Source of the DNA: Gemmataceae bacterium
GTDB lineage: Bacteria; Planctomycetota; Planctomycetia; Gemmatales; Gemmataceae
Direction: 5' to 3'
DNA length: 64,000 bases
NCBI GenBank assembly: GCA_901538445.1
Contig: LR594585.1
Coordinates: 1,887,369 to 1,951,368, forward strand
Each line of letters begins with the position of its first letter. The first letter of the stretch is position 1. A program made the position numbers and the translations under genes. Of this stretch, positions 7,750 through 15,105 are shown one piece after another. The notes beneath the pieces are model-generated. The model worked only from the letters and a program-made list of their open reading frames with translations. It searched no databases and had not been told where the DNA came from.

Positions 7750-8063
7750 GCTTCGACATCTCGGCGGGAGCACGACAGGACGCGGCGAACGCCGTCCGCG
7801 CCTACAACCGAAAGCCGGGACGCTACGGCTCGGCCTTTCAGGCCGAGTTCAACCGAGCCGCCGTTGCGGTCGCCGCTCAACCCCGGTTGTACCCGCTCGT
7901 CGAGGACGGCGTCCCCGGGCTCGAAATCCGCGAGTTCTTCATCAAGCGGTTCAAGCAGCGGGTAATCTACCTCGTCAGCGGCGAGGACGTCCTTGTGGTC
8001 GCTGTCGTTCACGCCGACGGTCCCGAGGGCGCGTGGCACCGCAACCTGCCGCCGAGCACCTGA
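7746..8063 (+). CDS. RelE/ParE-superfamily toxin
   Basis: A 105-residue protein with the RelE/ParE fold order: helix 1 with ARQDAANAVRAYN, helix 2 with FQAEFNRAAVAVAAQPRLYP, then beta strands GLEIREFFIKRFKQRVIYLV and EDVLVVAVVHADG. The VVAVVHADGPEGAWHR ending corresponds to the conserved hydrophobic strand ending in AVxH seen in ParE toxins. ParE members inhibit gyrase and RelE members cut mRNA; the sequence does not decide which applies. It starts at ATG 7746, overlapping the antitoxin stop. The gene ends 2 bp from the end of the convergent membrane-protein gene, with no terminator hairpin between them. Confidence 0.8.
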   Translation: MSFDISAGARQDAANAVRAYNRKPGRYGSAFQAEFNRAAVAVAAQPRLYPLVEDGVPGLEIREFFIKRFKQRVIYLVSGEDVLVVAVVHADGPEGAWHRNLPPST

Positions 8064-8065
8064 CG

Positions 8066-9223
8066 TCACCCGTTCAGGTTCACGAACGGCACCGGGAGCA
8101 GGAAGGCGTGCTGCTGGTACAGGCTCGAGATCCCCTGCCAGCCAATGTGCTGCGACACGAACACGACCAGGACGTACACGCCCACCGCCGGGAGCATCAC
8201 GAGCCGCCCGGCCCAGCGGATCGTCCAGTGCCGCGGGGTCGCTCGGCGGCCCGGGCGCGAGTACGCCCACCCGCCGAGGAACCGGCCGGGGAGGATGAAC
8301 GCCAGGAACACGACCCCTTCGAGGAAGATCAGGTCGCGGGGGATCGCCTCGATCTTCAGCAGGTAGAGCGGCACCGCGGCGAGCAGGTGAACGACCAGGG
8401 CGAGCGCGAACGCCAGCGGGGCGCGGCGGTACTCCTCGCGCACGGGTCGGAGTTCGCGGTACGCTCGCAAGCGGTTGTCGCGGGCGAACCGCGCTTGCAG
8501 GAACGGCAGGTACAGCACCACGACCGCCAGCAGCGCGCCGCCGAGGAGCCCCAGCGCCGGGTGCCGGTGCCCCTGGCCGAGCAGCACGAGCGGGAGCGCC
8601 AGCCAGAGGAACGCGCCGACAAACCCCCGCAATCCGAGCCAGAAGTAGTACGGCAGCCGCAAGCTCGCGGCGAACGCCCACAGGCGGTCGCGGGCGTCGG
8701 CGTACAGCCCGCCGCGGAGCCCGTGCCGCACGAACCACAGCGCGTTGAGCGGGCGGAAGAAGTCGCGGAGCCGTGCGCCGCGGAGGAGCGCACCGGCGAC
8801 GTGGAGGGTGTAGAGGAACGCGAGGACGCTCAGCGCCAGCCGCCACTGCCGGGCCGCCGGGCCGAACGGGTCGATGATCGCGGCGTTCTCGGCGAAGATC
8901 GACACGCCGTAGAGCGGGAGCCACAGCAGCACGCACCCGGCCGCGACCCCGCCGAGCCGGGCGAACGTCCGCACGCCGATGAACCCGTCGCGGAGCCGGC
9001 CGCTGCGGGCCACGCGGCCGCACACTTCGAGCGCGTACCCGAGCACCAGGAACTGGCCGACCGGGACCGACCCGAGGACCGCGAGCCCGAGGAACAGCGT
9101 TGCGACGCCGAACAGCCACTCGGCGGCCGCGGCCGTGGCCCCCCGGACCCGCCGGAGGCGGCCGGGCGCGGCGGCATCGGGGTTCGTGGCGGGGGGGGCG
9201 TCGAGAGTGGCGGCGGTGGACAT
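8066..9223 (-). CDS. Polytopic membrane protein, DUF4013-like
   Basis: A 385-residue membrane protein with about seven to eight hydrophobic helices, for example LFGVATLFLGLAVLGSVPV, GFVGAFLWLALPLVLLG, LLAVVVLYLPFL and LVMLPAVGVYVLVVFVS. Between them lie Arg-rich loops (RFARDNRLRAYRELRPVREEYRR). The GQFLVLGYALEVCGRVARSG opening resembles DUF4013 membrane proteins, which are common in planctomycetes and have no known function. ATG 9223 is the first Met before the hydrophobic region, preceded by a Pro/Ala-rich cytoplasmic tail. No catalytic motif is visible. It is the last gene of a minus-strand run, 56 bp downstream of the carbonic anhydrase. Confidence 0.65.
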   Translation of the reverse strand: MSTAATLDAPPATNPDAAAPGRLRRVRGATAAAAEWLFGVATLFLGLAVLGSVPVGQFLVLGYALEVCGRVARSGRLRDGFIGVRTFARLGGVAAGCVLLWLPLYGVSIFAENAAIIDPFGPAARQWRLALSVLAFLYTLHVAGALLRGARLRDFFRPLNALWFVRHGLRGGLYADARDRLWAFAASLRLPYYFWLGLRGFVGAFLWLALPLVLLGQGHRHPALGLLGGALLAVVVLYLPFLQARFARDNRLRAYRELRPVREEYRRAPLAFALALVVHLLAAVPLYLLKIEAIPRDLIFLEGVVFLAFILPGRFLGGWAYSRPGRRATPRHWTIRWAGRLVMLPAVGVYVLVVFVSQHIGWQGISSLYQQHAFLLPVPFVNLNG

Positions 9224-9279
9224 GGGCGGGACCGGGGAGTGGGGTTCCCCGGGATTACCCCGCCGGGCCGCAGTGGGTT

Positions 9280-9939
9280 TCACCCCGCGGTGGCGTGGAA
9301 CTCGATGTCGCCGCTCGACAGCCGGTACACGATGCCGACGACGCGGAGCTGGCCGTCGTCCACGTACTTCTTCAGCGTCTCGCTCCGCTCCAGAATGTTG
9401 TTCACGGTGTGCTTGACGTTGCACTCGACGGCCCGGTCGAGGAGCGGGCCGGGGGCGGTGCGGGCGACCTCGACGGCCGGGGCGATCTCGCGGAGCAGGT
9501 AGCCGATCGGGCCGGGGGCGTCGTGGACGTCGAGCGCCGCCTTCACGGCCCCGCAGTTCTCGTGGCCCATCACCACGATCAACCTGACGCCCAGGTTCTG
9601 GACCGCGTACTCCAGGCTGGCCAGCCCGGACAGGCCGATGATGTTCCCGGCGACCCGGACGACGAACAGGTCGCCCTGGCCCTGGTCGAAGATGAGTTCG
9701 GGGGCGACCCGCGAGTCGGCGCACCCGAGCAGCGCCGCGAACGGGTACTGGCCCTGGGCGTGCAGCCCGCGGTCCGCGGCGGTCACGGTCCGCTGGAGCC
9801 GCGAGTTCTCCAGGTACCGCCAGTGCCCTTCGAGGAGGCGGTGCAGCGCCTCCTCCTTGGTGAGCCCCTGGCCGGGCTCGCGGGACCGGTCGGGCGGGGC
9901 GGTCGGTGCGGTGTCGGGGGTGTCGGGCACGGCGGGCAC
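9280..9939 (-). CDS. Beta-class carbonic anhydrase
   Basis: A 219-residue zinc enzyme interconverting CO2 and bicarbonate. It has the two beta-class signatures: CADSRVAPELIFDQ (zinc Cys73 with Asp75/Arg77) and MGHENCGAV (His126, Cys129). The NIIGLSGLASLEYAV core helix is also present. There is no ATG. GTG 9939 is the best start, with GTG 9930 also possible; both leave a Pro/Thr-rich N-terminal extension of about 20 residues. The gene follows the STAS gene by 20 bp on the same strand, suggesting co-transcription. Carbonic anhydrases often accompany SulP anion transporters, whose C-terminal domain is a STAS; here only the isolated STAS is present and no SulP is seen. Confidence 0.92.
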   Translation of the reverse strand: MPAVPDTPDTAPTAPPDRSREPGQGLTKEEALHRLLEGHWRYLENSRLQRTVTAADRGLHAQGQYPFAALLGCADSRVAPELIFDQGQGDLFVVRVAGNIIGLSGLASLEYAVQNLGVRLIVVMGHENCGAVKAALDVHDAPGPIGYLLREIAPAVEVARTAPGPLLDRAVECNVKHTVNNILERSETLKKYVDDGQLRVVGIVYRLSSGDIEFHATAG

Positions 9940-9959
9940 CTGCTCGGGTGTCGGAGGGG

Positions 9960-10289
9960 TCAGTTGGGGGCGAAGGCGTCGGCGGGCGACTCGACGATCC
10001 GGAACATCTTGATGAAGCCGCTGATTTCCAGCACCTTCCGGAGGCTCGGGCCGACGCCGGTGAACGCCATGTCGCCGCCGTTGGCCCGGACCTTCTTCGA
10101 CGCGACGATGAGCACCCGCATCCCGGCGCTGCTCAGGAACTCCAGCGCCGACACGTCGAGGACGAGCCGCGTGACGGCGTCGCCGATCTCGGTGAGCAAG
10201 CGGTCCTCGACGCCCGCGGCGCTGCTCTCGTCGAGGCGGCTGACCAGCGCGACCACCAGATTGGGGCCGCTCTTCTCGCGCACGACCAT
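9960..10289 (-). CDS. STAS-domain anti-sigma factor antagonist
   Basis: A 109-residue single STAS domain (VVALVSRLDESSAAGVEDRLL, LVLDVSALEFLSSAGMRVLI). The FLSSAG loop at 51-56 holds the serine that a partner-switching kinase phosphorylates in SpoIIAA/RsbV-type antagonists. Such proteins release sigma factors by sequestering an anti-sigma factor. No RsbW-type kinase lies next to it, so the partner is elsewhere or the protein serves a different switch. The start at ATG 10289 is fixed by GGGAGGAG just upstream. It probably shares a transcript with the carbonic anhydrase gene, 20 bp downstream. Confidence 0.85.
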   Translation of the reverse strand: MVVREKSGPNLVVALVSRLDESSAAGVEDRLLTEIGDAVTRLVLDVSALEFLSSAGMRVLIVASKKVRANGGDMAFTGVGPSLRKVLEISGFIKMFRIVESPADAFAPN

Positions 10290-10368
10290 TCGCTCCTCCC
10301 GCGTCGCAGGTCCGTTCGCTCACATCCTAGCCGCAGCACCGGCCCGACGCCAGCATTCGGGAGCGGCG

Positions 10369-11451
10369 TCACGTCCGGCCGCGGAACCAACCGAGCGCGA
10401 ACAGCGCGAGTGCCGGGGCCAGGAACCACGGGTAGCGCTCCTTTGGCTGGGGGATGGCCTCGTCGCTCACTTCGCGGCCCGGCAGCGGTTCGATGTGCGA
10501 GCGGAAGAACTCGCCGAGCCGCGGCGAAGCCTTGCGGGCGCCGAGGTACTGCCCCCGCGTCTCCGCGGCGACCTGCTTGAGCGGGGCCTCTTGGAGGCGC
10601 GTCTCGAACGGCTCGTCGCCGAGCGTCATGAACGTGCCGGCCTCCGGGTCGCCGACCCCAACGGCGTGAACGGGCACCTTCGCGTCGCGCGCCGCGTCGG
10701 CCCCGCGAACCCACTCCGAGTCCGCACCCGGGTCGTCGCCGTCGGACAGCAAGATGATGTCCTGATACCCGGGGAACCGCTTGTCGTGCGTGCCGACCGC
10801 GGCAATGAGCGCGGCCCCGATCCGCGTGCCCGAGAGCACCTCGACGCCGACCGGCGGCCGGATCTCGACGGGCGGGTCGTCGCCGTTGATGTCCTTCACG
10901 ATGGCGCGGGCGTGGTCGTAGTCGGTGGTGAGCGGGCACAGGACCGCGGTGCGGGCGGCGAACACGACGACGCCGATGCGGTGCCCGCCGCGCTTCGCCA
11001 TCGCGTCGATGAGGTCGAGCGCCGCGGCCCGTGCGGCCTGCCACCGCATCGGGGCGGAGCGGTCGTCCATGTCGTCGGCGAGCATCGTGCGGCTGAGGTC
11101 GATGACCACGACCACGTCGCGGCCGACGGCGACGCCGGTCTCGTCGCTCTTGCCCCAGAGCGGCCCGGCGATGCCGAGGATCAGCAGCGTCCACGCCAGC
11201 GAGTTCGCGAGGCCGCCCCAGCGGCCGCGGGCCGGCGGGTGCGTGAACTGCCCGGCGACGGCGCTCGGCCGGCCGATCCGCTCGACGGCCCGCCGGCGCT
11301 GCCGACTGGCCCACCGGTCGAGTAGCGCGAACGCGGGGAACACCAGCACGAGCCACAGCACGTCCGGCCGCGCGAACCGCAGCGCGGCGAGGAACTCGCG
11401 CGCGTCTTCGGCGAGCCCGGCGATTCCCGACGTTGCGGCGAGGAGCGGCAT
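10369..11451 (-). CDS. VWA-domain membrane protein, BatA/BatB-like
   Basis: A 360-residue protein with two N-terminal membrane helices (about 31-46 and 84-98), a von Willebrand A domain and a C-terminal helix (WFLAPALALFALGWF). The metal-ion-dependent adhesion site is intact: DLSRT at 118-122, followed by the PLTTDYDHA threonine loop and LLSDGDDPG. The topology is that of BatA/BatB of aerotolerance (MoxR-associated) operons, where VWA proteins help assemble or respond to envelope stress. No MoxR ATPase or DUF58 gene is adjacent, so the placement is by architecture only. A second VWA gene of the same plan lies at 13146-14180, with two unrelated genes between them. Confidence 0.8.
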   Translation of the reverse strand: MPLLAATSGIAGLAEDAREFLAALRFARPDVLWLVLVFPAFALLDRWASRQRRRAVERIGRPSAVAGQFTHPPARGRWGGLANSLAWTLLILGIAGPLWGKSDETGVAVGRDVVVVIDLSRTMLADDMDDRSAPMRWQAARAAALDLIDAMAKRGGHRIGVVVFAARTAVLCPLTTDYDHARAIVKDINGDDPPVEIRPPVGVEVLSGTRIGAALIAAVGTHDKRFPGYQDIILLSDGDDPGADSEWVRGADAARDAKVPVHAVGVGDPEAGTFMTLGDEPFETRLQEAPLKQVAAETRGQYLGARKASPRLGEFFRSHIEPLPGREVSDEAIPQPKERYPWFLAPALALFALGWFRGRT

Positions 11452-11647
11452 GGGTGTTGGTACTTCGGAGGTGCGAACCGCGAATTCGAGTCCTGGCGAC
11501 GATTGTTTGTATCGAGAGGCGTCAGCAACAAGTTACCCACCGACCTCAGCATTCGCAGCGGCCAGACTTTCCCGGCACGAAGAAATGGCCCGCATCCCGG
11601 GCCCGCAGTCTCCTGGGACGCGAGCCGGGAGAAGACCCCGGCGGCCA

Positions 11648-12229
11648 TTACCCACCCGTCTGTGGCGGGGGAACGAAGGGCAGCATCGAAGCTGCCCGCC
11701 GGCGGACCCCTTCGTCAGGATCCTGCGCGGCGACCTGCTCGAGTACTGGCCGAAACTGCGGCCAGGCGCGGAACCCCATAGCGTTCACTGCCGCCGCCCG
11801 CAGTTGAGGAAGCGGAGCTGAGGTCGCGTACCCTTCAAGGAGCTCCATGGCAGCCGGGTGATAGTCAACGAACCCGATTGCCACTTGGTTCAACGCTCTC
11901 ACTTGTTCTTCTAGAGTGGTAGCCGTGGCCGCGTGTTCAAGCAAATCTTCCTCGTCGTACACATCAAGCCGTTTGGCGAGTTTGGTGACCAATCGGGAGG
12001 CGAGCGTACCCCGAATTGACAAGTAGTGGAGGCCCGAGATCGGATCCTCAAGATAATTGATGGCCGATGTCCGGTCAGCCGTCGCCCACACCTGCTCGTA
12101 CGCCAGTCGGTCGCCATCCCCTGGTCGTGTTTCGTGGTGGGTAAGCCTGAGGTCAGTCGCCACCCGCTCGAATTTTCCTCGCTGTACCCCTGGGTGAAGC
12201 AGAAGGCAGACTCGTTGGGTCGTAGTCAT
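11648..12229 (-). CDS. Hypothetical protein with HEAT-like C-terminus
   Basis: A 193-residue cytoplasmic protein I do not recognise. The C-terminal half reads as HEAT-like helical pairs (PQLRAAAVNAMGF, FRPVLEQVAAQDPDEGVRRRAASML), a fold used for protein binding. The middle carries an acidic stretch (LDVYDEEDLLEHAATATT). Base composition is less GC-rich than the surrounding genes and codon use is more relaxed (CTT, TTG and AAT occur), which may mean late acquisition or weak selection. The start at ATG 12229 has only a weak purine-rich region upstream. It is separated from the upstream VWA gene by 196 bp with no convincing gene. Confidence 0.55.
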   Translation of the reverse strand: MTTTQRVCLLLHPGVQRGKFERVATDLRLTHHETRPGDGDRLAYEQVWATADRTSAINYLEDPISGLHYLSIRGTLASRLVTKLAKRLDVYDEEDLLEHAATATTLEEQVRALNQVAIGFVDYHPAAMELLEGYATSAPLPQLRAAAVNAMGFRAWPQFRPVLEQVAAQDPDEGVRRRAASMLPFVPPPQTGG

Positions 12230-12341
12230 GTCTCACACTCTCATCACCCGCGGACGAACTGATCGGAAATGGTGTCCGCATTCCGCGGACAACCAGTTGT
12301 GGAATTGCGATCACCAAGCGCCGCGTTCGCGAGCTGCGCAC

Positions 12342-13085
12342 TCACTCGATCCACAGGTCGTGGCAGGCTTGCTCGTAGGTCGCTTCCAGGTCGAGCGTGA
12401 TGGCCAGATCGGCACGAAGCCACAACGGGAGGCTCGGCAGCGTTTGCCCCACAGTCATCACGCGCGACCAGGTTTCCAGTCGCGACTTGTCCCCCCGTGG
12501 CCCCCACCGGCACGAGGCCGCGTAGGTCGCGGGCGGGTTCTCGCTCATCGGGTCTTTGCCGCCCTGACCAATAAATGCCATCAACTCCGTGTACAGGTTG
12601 AACTGCCGCGTGGTCACGAGATCCACGACGCAGACGGAGACGCCCTGCCGCAAGAGTGCCGCGCACTTGGCCACGAAACTGTTCCGCTTCTCGGGACGGT
12701 CCTTGTTCGCCGGGCTGACAATCTCGATCGCGGCCACGAGCGTCTGCTCCCCTTCCGTGTCGTACACGTGGACGGCGTACTCGTACTCCTCGTCGGGCTC
12801 AACTTCGATCGCAACACTGGGCTCGGCCGCACTCCACTGTGCGGTGGCCGTGCCATCGGCTCCGCTTCCCGGGTTCCAACGGGCTGAGGCCGGGGCGTCA
12901 TCTGACTCGTAGGTCGCGACATCGATCTCGTAGAACGCCCCGAGGCGGACGCTCGGGGTCGCGATAAATCCCGGCGGCAGCGTCTTCCGGAGTTGTCGAA
13001 CGATCTCGCTCGGCCACATCCCGTGGAGTCCCTCCCACGAAACGCGTTTGTTGGCGGGCGGGCGAAAGTGGTCGCGCAGGGGCAT
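12342..13085 (-). CDS. DUF4058-like family protein
   Basis: A 247-residue protein resembling DUF4058, a planctomycete- and cyanobacteria-rich family of unknown function. Landmarks are WEGLHGMWPSEIVRQLRKTLPPGF near the start, VAAIEIVSPANKDRPEKRNSF (the ExxSPxNK type segment, similar to nuclease-fold cores), VDLVTTRQFNLY and the end PLWLRADLAITLDLEATYEQA. The EIVSPANK segment with E, D and K residues is reminiscent of a PD-(D/E)XK site, but I infer that only from spacing. ATG 13085 has a CGGAGGAA ribosome site. It sits between two VWA genes with 60 bp to the upstream one. Confidence 0.65.
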   Translation of the reverse strand: MPLRDHFRPPANKRVSWEGLHGMWPSEIVRQLRKTLPPGFIATPSVRLGAFYEIDVATYESDDAPASARWNPGSGADGTATAQWSAAEPSVAIEVEPDEEYEYAVHVYDTEGEQTLVAAIEIVSPANKDRPEKRNSFVAKCAALLRQGVSVCVVDLVTTRQFNLYTELMAFIGQGGKDPMSENPPATYAASCRWGPRGDKSRLETWSRVMTVGQTLPSLPLWLRADLAITLDLEATYEQACHDLWIE

Positions 13086-13145
13086 GGGTTTCCTCCGGGA
13101 AGCAATTGTACCACGACCCGTGCGCAGGATTCCGTGTCGTGCGGC

Positions 13146-14180
13146 TCACGCGGGGAAGGTGCGCCAGCGAGTGCGGTCGAGCACGCGGGTCAGCGCCAGG
13201 AGCGCGGCGGCGGCGGCGGCGCACCACCCGTACAGCTCGAAGTACCGCCGGTACTGGAACGTCTCGACCGGCACCCGCTCGGCCGCGTCGATCTCCTTGT
13301 ACGCCGCGAGCATGTCGGTGCCCCGGGTCGCGACGAACGCCCGCGCCCCGGTCATCTCCGCGATCACCCGCAGCGTCTCGCGGCCCTGGCGGCGCTCGTC
13401 GTCGGCCGGCGCGCCCGGGTCGGGCTCCGGGCCGGCGTCGATGGTGTACACCTTGTACCCGAGGTTGGCCGCGAGCTGCGCCGCCTGCCGCGGCCACAGC
13501 CCCGCGTCCGGCCCCTCCTTCGACTGGACGTGCTGGCCGTCGCTGAGCAGTACCACCACTTTCGTCCGCGTGCCGGGGGTCGCTTCGAGCCGGATCAGCG
13601 CCTCGGCGATCGCGTCGCCCACGTTCGTGCCCGCGTCCACCCCGCCCTTCACGGTCAGGCCGTCCGCGATCTTCAGCAGCACCGAGTGGTTGAGCGTGAG
13701 CGGGCACACGGTCTGCGGGACCGACGCGAGCGCGACGAGGCCGATCTGGTCGGCGGCCCGCGGCTCGAACGTCGTCCCGTCCGGGGCCGCGCCGCCGGCG
13801 ACGAACAGCTTGAACGCGCGGCGGGCGGCGTCGAGCCGGGTGACCTCCGGCTCGCCCGGTGCCCACGCCACCTTCCCGCCCATCGTGTCGCTGATGTCGA
13901 GGACCATCATGACCGCGATGGCCTCGGCCGGAAGGCGGGTCCGCTCGTCGGGCACCCGCGGCCCGGCGCACGCCAGCACGAGCGCGAAGCACGCCAGCCC
14001 CCGGAGCGCCGCGCCGCCCCACCGCGCGCGAAACGCGCGGCCGCCCCGCGAGCCCACGAAGAGTGAGGCGTCGCTGAACCGCAGCGCGGGCCGCAACCGC
14101 GCCGCCCACGACGCCGCGACGAGCAGCGCTAGCGGGCTCAGCCAGAGGAACCACGGGTGTGCGAACGACAGGGCGGGCAT
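13146..14180 (-). CDS. VWA-domain membrane protein, BatA-like
   Basis: A 344-residue protein with a helix at 9-27 (PWFLWLSPLALLVAASWAA), a second at 58-73, a VWA domain and a C-terminal helix. The metal site is DISDT at 95-99, with TNVGDAIAEALIRL and VVLLSDGQH further on. FAHPWFLWLSPLALL is the typical BatA opening. It follows yidD by 42 bp, so a transcript rnpA-yidD-VWA-DUF4058 is likely. A link between ribonuclease P/YidD and a Bat-type protein has no obvious functional meaning and may reflect gene order only. It is clearly paralogous in layout, though not close in sequence, to the 10369-11451 protein. Confidence 0.8.
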   Translation of the reverse strand: MPALSFAHPWFLWLSPLALLVAASWAARLRPALRFSDASLFVGSRGGRAFRARWGGAALRGLACFALVLACAGPRVPDERTRLPAEAIAVMMVLDISDTMGGKVAWAPGEPEVTRLDAARRAFKLFVAGGAAPDGTTFEPRAADQIGLVALASVPQTVCPLTLNHSVLLKIADGLTVKGGVDAGTNVGDAIAEALIRLEATPGTRTKVVVLLSDGQHVQSKEGPDAGLWPRQAAQLAANLGYKVYTIDAGPEPDPGAPADDERRQGRETLRVIAEMTGARAFVATRGTDMLAAYKEIDAAERVPVETFQYRRYFELYGWCAAAAAALLALTRVLDRTRWRTFPA

Positions 14181-14222
14181 GCCGTCAGTGTAGCGGACGG
14201 CGGGGCGGGACTCGAAGAGTTG

Positions 14223-14471
14223 TCAGGGCGGGTCCCAGCCCCCGGGGGTCCACGGGTTGCACCGGCAGATCCGCCACGCCCCCTTCGCGCAGCCGAACAC
14301 CGGGCCGTGCTTCTTCACGGACAGGATAAAGTACTCGCTGCACCCCGGCTGGAACCGGCACATCGGCGGGAGCAGCGGCCGAATGAACCGCTGGTACCCG
14401 CGGACGCACAACACCATCGCGCCGCCGAGTGCGAGTGCCGGGCCGCGCCAGAGCCACCGGATCGCGTTCAC
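14223..14471 (-). CDS. yidD: YidD, membrane protein insertion efficiency factor
   Basis: An 82-residue protein carrying the YidD core: GYQRFIRPLLPPMCRFQPGCSEYFILSVKKHG, GCAKGAWRICRCNPWTPGGWDPP. The conserved cysteines and the terminal NPW-PGG-DPP motif are all present. YidD assists YidC in inserting proteins into the inner membrane. The GTG start at 14471 overlaps the rnpA stop (GTGA), the usual coupled arrangement of rnpA-yidD. An N-terminal hydrophobic stretch (WRGPALALGGAMVLC) may anchor it. Neither yidC nor rpmH is adjacent within the window, although they often flank this pair. Confidence 0.92.
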   Translation of the reverse strand: MNAIRWLWRGPALALGGAMVLCVRGYQRFIRPLLPPMCRFQPGCSEYFILSVKKHGPVFGCAKGAWRICRCNPWTPGGWDPP

Positions 14472-14866
14472 GGCGCACCCTCCGGTCGCGGCTCGGGCGG
14501 CCGGGGGCCGAGCTTCCGGGCGGCCTGCTTCGCGAGCTTCACCAGGGACGCAATCACCGCGGCCTGCGACGGCTCGGGGCCGGGCCGCGGGATCATGATG
14601 AAGTCGGTGCCGGGCGGCAGGTCGTGCTGCGACCGCCGGAACGCCTCGCGGAACAGCCGCTTGTACCGCCCGCGGACCACCGCGTTGCCCACCTTCTTCG
14701 ACACCGAGCACCCGAGCCGCGGGTGCGGCAGCGCGTTCTCGCACGCGTACACGATCAGCACGTCGTCCGACGCGGACCGCTTCCGCTTGTAGCACCGGTC
14801 GAACTCGGCCGGCGTCTTGAGCCGGTGGGTCTGCGGGAACGTCAGGGGCTTCGGCGGGGCGGTCAT
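14468..14866 (-). CDS. rnpA: Ribonuclease P protein component
   Basis: A 132-residue basic protein, the protein subunit of RNase P that matures tRNA 5' ends. The family region LKTPAEFDRCYKRKRSASDDVLIVYAC and the helix RLGCSVSKKVGNAVVRGRYKRLFREAFR are clear. The usual RNR of the signature reads RGR here (N replaced by G). The C-terminal extension PEPSQAAVIASLVKLAKQAARKL is longer than the E. coli type. ATG 14866 is the first plausible start; no strong ribosome site is visible. It is the first gene of the pair with yidD and lies just downstream of a large hairpin repeat (14880-15089). Confidence 0.93.
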   Translation of the reverse strand: MTAPPKPLTFPQTHRLKTPAEFDRCYKRKRSASDDVLIVYACENALPHPRLGCSVSKKVGNAVVRGRYKRLFREAFRRSQHDLPPGTDFIMIPRPGPEPSQAAVIASLVKLAKQAARKLGPRPPEPRPEGAP

Positions 14867-14879
14867 GGGTCGGGCCTCC

Positions 14880-15089
14880 TACCGAACTCGGGCCACTGGT
14901 TGTTGCTGGTTTTTGCCCTCTCCCCCTTGCGGGAGAGGGTGGCCGCGCTTCGCGGCCGGGTGAGGGGTACAGCCCAAACACCTCAGTAAGTTCGCCCCCT
15001 CACCCGCCGCTCGAAGACTCGCGGCACCCTCTCCCGCAAGGGGAGAGGGATACAAAACTTGGCGGGTACGGAACGCCCGAATCCGGTAT
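14880..15089. repeat. Modular intergenic palindrome, CCCTCTCCCC core, inverted core orientation
   Basis: The outer ends TACCGAACTCGGGC (from 14880) and GCCCGAATCCGGTAT (to 15089) are approximate inverted copies and variants of the family end. The core pairs 14916-14940 with 15026-15049 (CCCTCTCCCC...GAGAGGG, one bulged C). Inside, the order of the two sub-modules (GGCCGCGCTTCGCGGCC and CCGCTCGAAGACTCGCGG) is reversed relative to the copies at 51294, 51501 and 54151. It fills the gap between the dnaJ-like stop and the rnpA start. Confidence 0.7.
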
Positions 15090-15105
15090 CGCTCTCTCAG
15101 ACACC

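Noticed and set aside
8060-8070. Terminator between the toxin gene and the convergent membrane-protein gene
   Set aside because: Only 2 bp separate the stops and no hairpin is visible there.
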